Origin: Callaeas wilsoni
Lineage: Eukaryota; Chordata; Aves; Passeriformes; Callaeidae
Direction of reading: 5' to 3'
Length of the DNA: 64,000 bases
Assembly: GCA_013398955.1 (NCBI GenBank)
Contig: VWPU01012282.1
Location: 124,001-188,000 of the forward strand
In this document: piece after piece, positions 1-11,140 of the stretch
Layout: each line of letters opens with the position of its first letter
Numbering within the stretch: position 1 is the stretch's first letter
Position numbers and translations under genes: made by a program
Notes under the pieces: model-generated
The model's input: the letters and a program-made list of their open reading frames with translations, nothing else
The model's database searches: none
Told to the model about the DNA's origin: nothing

Positions 1-1285
1 ATGTCATCTTTATAGTACAGCTAAAGGGAAAAAATGCAATCTGTGGGGGCTTTTAATATTTTTGTGCGCTCAAACTCTAAAATCACAGTAATAATTCTAA
101 TACAACTTACAGGAAATAGGAGAAATTTATGAAAATATACTCTTTATGAACTGCTTTAGGCGAATCTCATTTTTTGTTAGAATAAGAGCTAAAATTTGAC
201 CTCTGAGTTCTTTCCAACTTATGGGGAAAAATTTGCTTTCTTTCATGGACTTACACTTCATGAAGAAAGCAGACAAAACATCTGTTACTAATTATTATTT
301 ATTCGTATCACAGTAACACTGAAAGGGTCTCACACAAATCGTAGGTTCCATTATATTTTATGCTGGAAAATGCATTCAAGGAGAGTGTCTCTGCTTCAAA
401 GACTTTACAGAAACAGCAGACACATTCTCTCCTCTGAAGAGTAGAGATGAGGTATTGTATCACAGAACAATCTTTTCCTCTACATTACGCAAAAAGTCTT
501 TAATAGAGACAAGAATTAAATGTAGATATTCTACTGATAATCTTAATTCTTTGATTGTCCCTTCATTTTCAAGTACAAAATACTCCCTTGATAGTGGGCC
601 TAATCATAAAGGCTACCAGGAAACTTTCTGGGCATACAAGTAAACCTTTTGTACCTGTTTAATCTATGATCAAAATAGAAAATCTCCTCCTAAGCTGGAG
701 AGAGATAAAATGCATTTTGGAATTCTAATTATATGTGTAAAAACCTTATCTATTTGTTAACAATTCACACCATCCATGTTTGGATTTATGCTTTGTTAGG
801 AATTAATTTTTGCACTATTTCTCCTGTGATGAACCGGTTTCACAAAATCTGTGTTATTGATTTCCTAATAGGCTGGATATCATTGCAAAATACTGATATT
901 GCCTTTCCTTTCCTGTATATAAGATGCCGTCAGTATGCATGAAATAATGAATAGATTACAAAAGACTTTCCAAATTATCTATTGATCCTAGTGCAGTACA
1001 CAGTAGTAGAGTAAAATTGATGAAAACTTGAGTGAAACTAAAAGAAAGAAGATGCAGAATGCGAATCATTTTAAAACTCATAAAGTAAAATGAATGACAG
1101 CACGTTTTCTCCAATATATCCTCAAAATGGATGAATGCAATTATCTGAGCTGTCATTAATATTAATTTGAGATCCCTTTTTACAACCCCTACTGCATTAA
1201 CAGGACCTGGGAAACAAATTAGGGAGGTAATCAATTATTACATTTGTCCAAAATCAGATGCAGTATACTCTGCACCAAATATCAG
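1..1285. other. AT-rich unique sequence, no gene seen
   Basis: No open frame longer than about 90 codons, no splice-flanked exon and no repeat family I recognise. Homopolymer and AT-rich stretches are ordinary for bird intergenic or intronic DNA. Confidence 0.6.
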
Positions 1286-1740
1286 TAGGTCAGGACCATA
1301 TTCAGACAACTTTTGAGTATTGCCAAGGAGGGTGATTCCACAACCTCGCTGGGCAAACTGTTCAAGAGTTCTGTCACTCTCACAGTAAAAAATTGGTTTT
1401 CATATTTAAGCAGGATTTTGTGTATTTCTGTTTATGACCATTGCCTCTTGTAGCTTTGTGGGACAGAACTGAATAGAGCCTGGCTCTGTCTTCACACTGT
1501 CCGTTCAGATATCCATTTGCAATCACAAGATTCACCCTTCTGAAAATGCCAGTCCTATTTTAAATGCTGAGGAACAGGCAGTATTCAGTACCTCAGCTTT
1601 TCTGTGTCCTGTGACAGCAGATGCCCAACCCCACTCCACAAGACACACCTTTACTCTAGCCTTTCTTTTGCTGATTATGTCCCCTAAAGAAGTGTGTGTT
1701 TCTGTGTTTCTTCTCATTAGGTGTTTCACCTGATTCATTT
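1286..1740 (-). mobile_element. CR1 LINE fragment, internally deleted
   Basis: Two parts of a CR1 LINE lie side by side on the minus strand. Positions 1310-1540 match the reverse complement of the CR1 region next to the 3' end: the phrases 'ttccacaacctcgctgggca' and 'gaccattgcctcttgta' are close to the bird consensus. Positions 1540-1740 read on the minus strand as a degenerate ORF2 piece, with the residues ISKRKARVK and HRKAEVLN, like the segment before the reverse transcriptase. The reverse transcriptase itself, which should lie between them, is missing. Either one copy lost its middle or two fragments sit next to each other. The copy is old, with many substitutions and indels, and cannot code. 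Family assignment is from remembered consensus. Confidence 0.75.
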
Positions 1741-3429
1741 TTTGTCATATGTGATGTTTAGTCTGAGAGTATTTCCTCTGCAATTTAACCTATGATTTTT
1801 TCCAATATGGCCACGGTATCTTATAGGAAAAAAACCTGGTATACTAACTTTTCAGGATTCATTTACAGCATTGTTGTATTTTTATAAAGTTCTAATTGTA
1901 CCTTGATATTAAAAAGACTTCTCAAAACAAATCTTTTCAAGGCCGCTTGTTTAAATCTCTTCCAGGCTGCTGTCTCTGATTCATTCTGTGGGCCCAGAGA
2001 TGAAGTCATGTTAGCAAGTTTGTTGAAACCAAGATGCCATGTTAAACTATATTTCTTCAGCTTTTATGGCATGGCTGACTTCACTCAAAACTTTATCTTC
2101 TTCATTAAATTTTTCCAAATAAAATGGAGACATTTTGAAAACAGACTGCAGGTAAGCAGCAAATAATCATAGGCACACTAGATTTTTTGACATAAAAATG
2201 GATTTGTTTCACACTGTTATATTGTCAAAAAAGTCCCTCCATTCCTTCTATTCAGTTGTTCTTTTTAGCACCTAAAATGTGATTTTCATTTATTTTGAAG
2301 TCTGTTAGTAGAATTTACGGAGACAAATGTGGTTTTTATATTTATATATATATATATTTATATGGTTTGAATTTAATTCTTTAAAAAATTAATGAGTCAT
2401 AAGAGAAGAGGTATGATAAAAAAACCCAAACTTTAAATGAAGGTGAGAAGAGGATGGAGTGAAATCTACAAGAGACATGAGTTTCATATGGAAATAATTA
2501 GGAAGAAAAAGTAGAAACATTACAGAGATGTCTAAGTTATTGATGTTAGAATAGGTGGGACTTCAGAAGACAGCTGGAGTTATCCTAACAAATCTGAATT
2601 ATTCCCTCAAAAATAATAGAAATATATCCTCCAGGAAAAAGATAAGTAGAAATACAAAGAATTCTCACTAAGACTGTTTTTCCCCACCAATTAAATATGT
2701 AGCAAAATTATATTATAGTTAAGCCATCTGCCTCATATTATTTTCTTAAAATATGTAAACATTGGAGAGTGGATCAGCTGGATGTGTACCACCTTATAAC
2801 TTAAATTTAGCCTACTTTTTTTTTATAAATAAAAATCTCTCAAGATTTATATAGTTACAGTTACCTCAAATTATCCTTCAACTATTATTCCTCATTGATT
2901 GTGGAGAATAAGGCAATGCACATTCCCATGATCCCTCACTACCTTTTCCCTGTAAGCCACTAGTATCATCATCCTGTGGAAGCTTGCTAAACAGTAACAT
3001 AGCTCAGCATTTTCTCTCCAAAAGTAGGAGGCACTTTTTAGCAATTACGCAAAAGTCCTTCCACTACCTGCCATCCACTATCCTTCTCTTCTCAGAAGAA
3101 ATTCTTCACAGAAGGAACTGCAGGGAGTACATGCCTGATTTCACTGTCCAATTACCAACTTGTTGCCCAGGAACCTGATTAATCCATTTTTTAACCTGTT
3201 TGGTATTATTTATCCCCATGACCACCAGTGGCAACACATGCCATTAACTCACTAATCGCTCTATAAGGCAGCACTTTCTTTTACCTCTCTTAAGCTCTCA
3301 TCCTGCTAGTTTAAGTGAGTGTATTCAAGTACCGGGGCATTTGATGAATAACAACATCCTTAACTACTATCTTCATGACTTTGCCAATATTTCTCACCTG
3401 CCCAGGCTTTTTTGCCCAAAATGGAAAGG
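1741..3429. other. AT-rich unique sequence
   Basis: No recognisable repeat apart from a TA-rich microsatellite near 2340. An open frame on the plus strand (about 1964-2151) is preceded by an acceptor-like 'ctcttccag' and followed by a good donor 'ctgcag/gtaagc'. It is rich in phenylalanine and resembles no family I know, so I treat the splice signals as chance. Confidence 0.5.
2336..2363. repeat. TA-rich simple repeat
   Basis: Interrupted TATA array with short T-runs. Confidence 0.8.
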
Positions 3430-3789
3430 CTCAGCCAATGTGCTGATGACACCAGGCTGTGTGGTGCTGTCAACACTGAGGAAAAGGATGCCACCCAGAG
3501 AGACCTTGACAGGCTTGAGAGGTGGGTTTGTGCAAACCGCGTAACAAGGCCAAATGCAAATTTCTGCACTTGCATGGGGCAATCCTGAGCAGAAATACAG
3601 GCTGGAAAATGGATTGTGAGCAGCCCTGAGAAGAAAGAGAAAAATGTGGATGTCCCATGCCTGGAAGTGTTCAAGGCCAGGTTGGATGGGACCTGTCTAG
3701 TGGAAGGAGTCTCTGATCATTTCAGGGGTGTTGAAACAAAATGATCGTTAAGGTCCCTTCCAATGCAAATCATTCCACGATTCTACGAC
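3430..3789 (+). mobile_element. CR1 LINE fragment, RT end joined to 3' end
   Basis: Plus-strand CR1. From 3445 the sequence translates as DDTRLCGAVNTEEKDATQRD and onward to LDRLERW, which is the segment that starts at the catalytic [F/Y]xDD box of the CR1 reverse transcriptase. The matching stretch continues to about 3610 (AGAAATACAGGCTGG, then 'gattgtgagcagccctgaga'). It then jumps to the 3' UTR: 'gtgttcaaggccaggttgga', 'gttaaggtcccttccaa' and the tail 'attctacga'. Several hundred bases of the consensus between these points are absent. A frameshift and stop codons make it non-coding. Truncation at the 5' end is normal for CR1; the internal deletion is less so. Confidence 0.9.
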
Positions 3790-4079
3790 AACTTTAATCT
3801 TTTAATATGAAACAATGTTTAATTCCCATAATCATGAGAAGTTGCTTCCTCTGCATCATTTTTGACTACATTATAGCCTTTTTGAGATGCAAGGGAAAGC
3901 ACTGTATCAAGTGCATCAATGTTTTTCAGACAAAAAAATGTTTGTTTCTGGTTTAGTCTCAATATGTTTCCCGATGATGCCAAATATTTTGTTTGTTCCT
4001 GAGAACAAAGTGCACACAGAGCTGATCATTTTAGAAAACTGCCAGAGAGCCCAAGATATTCTTCCTGAATTTTAAGTTC

Positions 4080-4870
4080 CACTTTCAAGTTCACCATTTT
4101 TAAAGTATGATTTAGGTTCCATTACCTCATATTTACTCACATAAATTATCATCTTGCATTTCTTTACTCAATACTTGAGTTTAGTGATCTTCTTACGGAG
4201 TTTCTCACCATCAGTGTCACATTTAAGTGCCTGAAAGATCTCAGTAACATCTGCAAACCTGAATATTTAATTACACATTCCCTGTCTCAAGGTCATCTGT
4301 GAAAATATTGAATGAAAGTACACACATTACTAATCTATGGGGATCCATACTCTTCTTCCAGCTGAAAAGAGGCCTAAAAATTAAGCTGTGGCCTACCCTT
4401 CATCTTGCCATCCTATTAAGCCATTAGTTTTTCTCCACACTCACAGCAACTAAATTTCTTACATGGCCTTTAAATAGAAGCTTCTCAAGGATTTTAGTTT
4501 CCAAATCCATACACATTATGTCTTCTGCCTCTCCTTTACCCACTTGCTTACTCATACTCATAGATCCCCATGTTTCTTGGCACCTAACACAAAGAGATTA
4601 TATCTGTGCTTCATCATGTTATTCCATTTTGTAGATCATCATTTTGCAAGGAATGGAAGTCAGATTCACCCTATAGTCCCAGGATTTCCTTTTAAGTCCT
4701 TTTTTGGTCAGATAAAAGTTATGTGAGCAACCTGGCAGTCTTCCGACACCATGGATCTTTGTAGTAGGTAGTTTACACAAGCTCACCACAAATTCAGCAG
4801 TTTCCCACCTGAGTTCAAACTCATTGCTGAATGCAGGACAGTCTTAGTGACTTACCCACATTTATTTGAC
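4080..4870 (-). mobile_element. Ancient, highly decayed CR1-type LINE (RT region)
   Basis: This AT-rich block keeps the order of landmarks seen in the reverse complement of a CR1 reverse transcriptase domain. Near 4236-4260 the minus strand reads RFADVTE, like the KFADDTKL catalytic box with the second Asp lost. To the right come a stretch like 'aaatattgaatgaaagtaca', then 'aatctatggggatcc' and 'gccattagtttttctcca' (compare 'agccagtt' in the consensus). Last comes a block at 4645-4820 matching the 'gtcaggct..ccagtcttc' region. Indels are frequent and no frame survives. It looks much older than the bird-specific CR1 tails elsewhere in the window. Other LINEs of the L3/CR1 clade are possible. 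Confidence 0.6.
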
Positions 4871-4874
4871 ATCA

Positions 4875-7030
4875 TGTCATCGTTGGATAAAACATACAAA
4901 ACTTCTTTCATTTGGAAAAGCTGTATGGATTACATGTAAACTTGCTTTGCATTTTTTTTTTCAGCTCCTTTCATTCAGGAATTCATCACGGAGACATAAG
5001 TTTAGTATCTGTGGTGGGAAGCATTTTTGTTCACAAACATATGCACTGAAGTTCATAAAGTCTCCAACAAGTTGGTGAGTCTAAAGATATAAGTAGTATT
5101 AAGATTTTATTTTTCAGTACAGGAGGAAATGAACTAGGATTCACACTGTCATATTAAAATAACCAAATCTCTAAGTGAAAAGGGAGATTTATTCTCTAGG
5201 TATGCTTTAAAAGGAAGCAGCCGCTATCACTGCATGCTCAGTAACCTGTAAGTCTGAGGAAGCTTAGCAGATCATACCCCTCAAAGGAAGAAGGCAGTAG
5301 GTGCCTAGTTTCTGGATCCCTGAGTTAGGGCTGAATTGCTGAACTACCAGGATTGAGATACTTCTGACAACTGCAGTAACAGTGATTTAAGCATCTGGAC
5401 AACTTTAAGGTCAAGAACTGAAGTGCTTACAGATTACAGACCTGTCAAATATAAGAAAGAGCTCTGTGGGAGCTCTGGACCTCACAGGTTTAGACTAAGA
5501 CTTCAAAATATGCTGCTCTTCCACTTCAAGCACTTAAATTCTTTCTGAGATCCTGCTTTTGGCAACTGTCAAAATTTGCTTTGAGTTTACCCAGCAATTA
5601 TGCTTTTTTGATATAACCAAAGAGTTGTGAAAAAAATTATAAATCCCAGAATAATTTATGCATTACTATTCTAAAACTCAGTGGGAATTATATTTGATGT
5701 TTTATATTGCTTAACTATGCTTGCAGTACAATACTCAATACAATGTATAGTATTGACCTCTACTGATTATAATATCTGGTGCTCTGATAAACTACATATG
5801 ACTCCTGATAAACTACATATCACACACTGTCTATGTCAAAGGCATTCGTACAGTTTAAAATCTGATTTTTTCCAATGTTAGCCTCTGCCTAAAGCCACTA
5901 GCAATATACATCTGCTAGTCAAACAGTAAATACTTGTGCACTTGTTGCAGAATGTCTCAATTTTAATGTTAGCAAACTTGAAAATGAGCAAAATTTAAAA
6001 ATTCTTTTCATGCTTACATAGTCTGAATATTTGGGTTTCCATTTCTCACAAATCTAAGGTAAAAGTTTCTGTCTGTATGCTTCTCTCCTCCCTGTCTTTC
6101 AATTTTCCCACAATACTTTCAAGTGTTCAAATCTGTTGACCATTCTCTAAAATGTCCTTTGCTAAGAAATCTCCTGGGAGTTTTGGGAGGTTTTTTCTAT
6201 TGTATGCCAAGAAATTTGTAAGTCAATTCTTCTCATTTGTTTTGAATGTTTTGGAAATTTTCAATGGAATGTTAAGGACTTTCCTATGCTTCTTTTAAAA
6301 AAAAAAAGTAGAAAGTTTGCAAATGGTATATTACATATATATGACTTGTATACATATGTTATATTTTATATGCATACATACTGTTTGTATGAGGAAAATA
6401 TTTCCCGATATTTTCCCTTCTACACCCTTATTCAGTTATTGTTCCTCTGTATGTGGTCTGATTTTAAAATCAGAATTGTCCAGTAATATAAATTGCTCAG
6501 AAATATTTTTGGTTTTTATCACAATAAGAGCCCAATCAAATTAACCAGTTTTAACCTGCTTGAGTACTACTGAAGAATGAATGGATAAATGATAACATTG
6601 TAATTTAAACATATAATAATAGCAATTATATTATTGCAAAAATTACTTATTAGCTCCTGCATTATAGCAAGACCTCTGACATTTGTTAAAGTTGTTACTC
6701 ACTCACCTCAGAGGAACAAACCAAATAATCTGTTATAGTTTGTTCATTAATTCAAAGTATTATAGACACACGAAATTCTTAAGCACATCAGAAGAACCCA
6801 CCAATTATTTGGTGGCACTTTGTTCATGAACTCAGAATAGCAACCTGTCACTGCTGAACTTTGTTAATACAGAACATTTGCCTACAAAAGAACTTTAACT
6901 TGAAAGTGAACATCTATCACTTTAAATTTTTGTCTACTAAGACAAAAAGTGATAAATTCGTTTTTCTCCTCTTTTTTTTTAGAACACAAATCTTGATTAA
7001 ATTAATAGCAGACAAGCTGATAGCCTTTGA
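4875..7030. other. AT-rich unique sequence
   Basis: No gene or repeat family recognised. It holds one exon-like island (listed separately at 4965-5074) and a 16-bp direct repeat, 'ctgataaactacatat', at 5784-5799 and 5805-5820. A weakly duplicated motif around 6715-6830 ends twice in a 'tttgttcat' phrase. Confidence 0.5.
4965..5074 (+). other. Exon-like island (110 bp), unproven
   Basis: Starts after a strong acceptor (a run of T ending 'tttttttttcag') and ends at 'gttg/gtgagt', a near-consensus donor. One frame is open throughout, entering in phase 0 and leaving in phase 2, and encodes a short basic, Cys-containing peptide (FRNSSRRHKFSICGGKHFC in its middle) that I do not recognise. It lies about 100 bp after a decayed CR1, which lowers the chance that it is a true exon. 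Splice-like pairs around an open 110-bp frame occur by chance in windows this size. Confidence 0.12.
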
Positions 7031-7039
7031 GTCCTAGGA

Positions 7040-7430
7040 AGCATGACAATCGTCCAGTCCAGCCTCTGATATTCACACACTATAGAAATTTCTCTATTAT
7101 AATCCATATAAGCTTATATCTCTCTTTTTAGCTAGAATATCTGAACATCTCTTTTGTAAGACACTGGATTTATTTAAATTTTTCAGGCAGTGAAAATCCA
7201 CAACTTCCCTAGGTAAGATTTTGTAAAGATTAATTACTTTTACTTTTAGAAATATGTACTTTCCTTTTCAACCTTGAATTTATCTTGCTTTACCTTGAAA
7301 TAAGATCCCTGGATCTCATTATACCTTTGCAGCAAAATTAAAGAGCTGCATTCTCCAGTATGCATCTTCTTTGTGAATGTGCTTATAGATAGTGTTCAAT
7401 AGGTTAACTGTATGTCACATGTATCCAGCG
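7040..7430 (-). mobile_element. Ancient CR1/L3-type LINE 3' region
   Basis: Reverse-complement landmarks of an old amniote CR1 3' region are in order. They are 'catgacaatcgtccagtcca', a degraded 'aatccacaacttccctagg', 'agattaattacttttac', 'ttgaatttatcttgcttta', 'tggatctcattatacctttg' and 'gtgcttatagatagtg'. These match the remembered consensus of CR1 copies shared with crocodiles and turtles better than the bird-specific CR1s. It is strongly diverged and has no coding capacity. The exact subfamily is uncertain. Confidence 0.6.
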
Positions 7431-10160
7431 ATATAGCTTCAAAATATGTACTCTGCCCTACATTTTAATATCCAAGAATAATTTTATGATGATCATTTAA
7501 AATGTTGCTAGATCAGCATGACCTTCATATAACATTCAAACAGAGCACTTCTATATTGTTAAGGGAAACAATAACTTAATATTCACTTTTGGACTTTGTT
7601 TGACACTGAATCCTGAAGTACTTGACCCTAAAATATTGACCCAGTTTTTATCTACCTTCTTGTTGTATAGTTTTCATTCAATATATACTGACTGCCTTCT
7701 GAAAGGCCTGCATGAGCACACAGTTGACAAGACATTGACACTAATTGTTATCACACAGAGTTGAGAAATGGAGAATTGGATTGACTTTCTATCTCAGTGA
7801 GACAGGAACAAATTCATCAAAGATTGTCCGTTATCTCCATAACTGTCAAAGGAGCTACAGATTAGGTCAGGAGACATCAAACACACAGTGCTTTGCTTTC
7901 AGTATTTTCACATCCGTGTTCCTATGCTGGGAGAAAAACAGCTTTTTGCACAGTTTTTATGAAGAAAAATAACAGTTAAAAAGTAATATTTTAACAAGCA
8001 TTGTTTAAAATACTGAAAACAGAGGAAGCTCTGTAAATCAAAACCAGGTGGTAACGTGACCCAGCGTCAACACCCTGCATGGTCTGTGATTTCACTTCAG
8101 ACTAGCTTTGACCTGGTCCCTGGACAAAACGCTATCACCACATCTATGCTGTGAAGGATCAAACATTGGTTTCAACTTGTACTGTGACAAAGTGCACAAC
8201 TGGAGCTCCCAATTTAATATCCTCTGTTGGACATCTGGTTGGTGTGTAACAAAACTTCCTTTTGAACCAAAAGAATGTGTAACAACTGCAACTGATCGCA
8301 GGATTAACCTCAGAACTGGGCTGCTGCTTCATGTAGAATGTTGGGGGTACATCCCTGGAATAATACCGATTTAGATAACTGGTCGAGGACTAAGTGCCTC
8401 TAAAACAGAGAAGTATGTGACTTAGAGAAACAGTGACAAAGAGGAAACTACTCCCATGTTTATTATCCCACTCACTGAAATAGGACATAACTCCATGTGT
8501 CCCGTTTACATAAAGAAAAAGATCTGGTTGAAAATACAATGCTTATTCTAGCCTCTAAAACTGTCTGCTCAGGCACTGACAAACCACAGAAGACCAGGAA
8601 GAATCTGGAAGGACATACATATGAATATATATTGATTTCTCAGCCTGATTTCAGCAGCTGTCATTTAAGGTGCCACATCTGAAATTCAGGAGATTTAGAT
8701 TGGTGCCTTAAACTTGTGTGAGATGTTCTAGTATCAGATCTCTTGATTAAATCAGCAGTCAAGCGTATTCTACACTCAACAAAACACCTAAATATTCTAG
8801 CAACCCTGCATAAAGTATATCATGAAACCTTAAAAAAGATGATTTACGAGTGTTTAAGTCATTGCCCTTTTGTTAGCTATTTGCAGTAATAATATAAAAG
8901 TATCATAAATAACTATTATTGCCTGAACATTCAGAAGTATACTATTATTTAAAAACATAAAAGGTGGCCCTAAAGTTAAGTCAGAGGACTGTGGTTCACT
9001 GGAATACCCAAAATTCACCTCAAATAATCTATGGTCGGTTCCCATGAATCACCATCGTCTTTGCCTCATACAAAACAGTCCTTTGGAGCCAAAAGACCTA
9101 GTTTAAAAAACACTGGGTATTTCTGCTTCCTTTTATTCCTTTTATGATATGTCATCATGCTTTTACTGCCACTCTTCAGAAAAATATCACCAAGTTTAAA
9201 GGTCTGAACAGTATTCATTCCTCTTCGTTCTTTCCCATAAATCCTCTAGCCAGATTTATACCAAAAGCAATTTGAAAACTTTTCCAGAGGGACTGCATAA
9301 AGGATGCAACCTATACAATGTTTTTATTCTCTTAGCTGATGATATTATAATCTCGAATTTTTTTAAACTATGTAGATAACAATGTTCCAAGTTTGCCTAT
9401 TTGTAGGCACCAAGGGGTTCTATGTGTAAAGCTGAGCAGATACACAGCATAAAATGTTTACTTTTTCTCAAATAGCTCATTCCATTTCACCACGGATGAT
9501 TTCAAGCAAGGACCGTGACTAGAGAGATCTGTAATTTTAAGTAATGCATTCCCACCTTTGAGCTGCAAACCAACTTTCAGCTTCCTACATGGAGAAATAA
9601 AGATGCTGAAATTTTTATATAGAAGGGAATGCAACTGGCATTTTCCTGAACAGGGAATGTGCACTGCACAGTATAGTGTCAGAGCAGATTATATCCCATG
9701 AACACTCCCTGTGAATTATAGTGGTATCCATTAGCACTGCTGTGGTCCCAGGTCTGTCAGCTGTGCCAAGAGATCTGTTCTTGCTAAGAGGTGTAGGGAG
9801 GTGGGGGTGTTGCAGATCAACCACTGACATGTATTGTTGCTGGAAATTTTTGTATACAGTCTCCTCTGGCTTTTTTATTCATCTCTCTCCTGTTCTGCTG
9901 TTTGAAATAAGCTCTTGTCACATTCAAAAGCAATGTGATAAGGATGCAAGCTCACTTGTACATATCTGCTAGGTTATGTGAAAAAAAGTCTCCTCTGCCC
10001 ACACACAGAAATTTGAGGCACAGGGTCAGGCAGGGGAAACTCAGTAACCTCGTCACCTACACCTGCTCCCTGCCTCAACGCCTCAACCTGGAGGGCTCCA
10101 GGGGACCATCACCCCAGTGAAGCTGGGGACGACACCCCTCAGACTGAGGGAGGTGCAGGA
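7431..10160. other. Unique sequence, no gene assigned
   Basis: Contains short open frames, the longest at 8108-8374 (88 codons, plus strand), with no recognisable product or convincing splice signals. From about 9700 the sequence becomes more GC-rich towards the LTR-like repeat that follows; 9970-10160 may be the internal 3' flank of that element, but I cannot show it. Confidence 0.5.
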
Positions 10161-10162
10161 TC

Positions 10163-11140
10163 TGTGATGGGATGAAGAGGAGAAATTTCCTGATGTTACA
10201 TAAGACTTATCATGAAAAATTTAAGGGAGAAGCCAAAGGAGGGGAAAGGGAAGAATCAAAGTGTTTGATGGAATCAGCATGGGAAAACAGATGAATAAGG
10301 TGATAAAAGAGGATGATCACACGTAAATAGTCATATTTATATATCCATATTCCAGTTGCTCTGTTTGCCTGCCTGGCCATGCCTTGTGCCCATCACCACA
10401 GTCTGTCCTGTCTTCTTATTAAATCCCATTTCTACTTCTTTACCTTAGTGAGGGACCTGTGTGTACTTGGGGTGGGAAGGATCTGAGTGCCAGCAACTAG
10501 AGTCAGACCATGGGTCAAAGGGACTATGAATCTGTGGTGCCAGTAATTGTAGACACCAGACCGTGCCCACTGTGAGTGATTGTGTGTCACCGTGCAATCC
10601 CCAGCGAATATCAGACTGAACAAGTCAGGGAACAGGACACACGGCTTGGCAACCAGGTGTGGAAGTGGACTCAAGCTTGGGGTGGATCTGAGTGTGCACC
10701 TCTGTGAAGGAGACAGCTACTGGAGGGACCCACAGGTCAAGGCTGATTGCTAGAGACCATGGGGTCCAGAGACAAACTGAGAGAGAGAGAGAGAGCGCAT
10801 GTGTGTGTGTGTGTGTGTAACAATCCGAGACCAGACACACAAGGGGAGACTGAGTGTCTGAGACTGGCTGCTGAAGGGATCCACAGCGCAGGTGTCTGTG
10901 TGTCTCTGCATCTCTCTGTGCAGAGGGAGGACATGGGGACCTGTACCAGCCTTGCAAGCTGTGTGCCCAGGTGCCAGAAACTAGAAAGCCTGGGATCCAG
11001 AGGAAGCTATTGCACAGACCGAGTGCCTGAGCCTTGCTTTTGGAGGGACCCACCTTGCATGTGCATATTTATTCCCATTAATGCATTTTCATCCTTATCA
11101 GGCACAGGGGTAAGAGGATGAGGCCACATGTGCTCGGATT
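10163..11140 (+). mobile_element. LTR-like endogenous retroelement repeat
   Basis: Distinct from its surroundings by higher GC and retroviral LTR-like organisation. A purine-rich stretch 'gactgagggaggtgcagga' is followed by TGTGATGGG, a plausible polypurine tract and LTR start. An ATTAAA poly(A) signal lies near 10418 with a T-rich/GT-rich downstream element. After it come blocks that recur imperfectly: 'tggagggacc' at 10721 and 11041 with 'tgaagggat' at 10872, and 'gaccatggggtccagag' near 10753 with relatives near 10505 and 10985. The GA and GT microsatellites lie inside. I recall similar sequence in songbird genomes but cannot give the family. I did not find a convincing right end or target duplication, so the limits are approximate. 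Confidence 0.5.
10779..10818. repeat. Compound (GA)n-(GT)n microsatellite
   Basis: About 8 GA units, a short CGCAT link, then 9 GT units. Confidence 0.95.

Noticed and set aside
1964..2151. Exon-like stretch with acceptor 'ctcttccag' and donor 'cag/gtaagc'
   Set aside because: The peptide is dominated by Phe and Lys from AT-rich DNA; no supporting neighbour exon.
3360..3674. 104-codon minus-strand frame
   Set aside because: Antisense of the CR1 reverse-transcriptase fragment at 3430-3789.
8108..8374. 88-codon Cys/Trp-rich plus-strand frame
   Set aside because: Looked like a possible small secreted-protein exon, but it has no signal peptide and no convincing acceptor or donor.
10625..11121. 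Frames of 124 and 142 codons on opposite strands as genes
   Set aside because: They overlap each other across GA/GT microsatellites inside an LTR-like repeat; the HTHTHT and SLSLSL tracts are simple-repeat translation.
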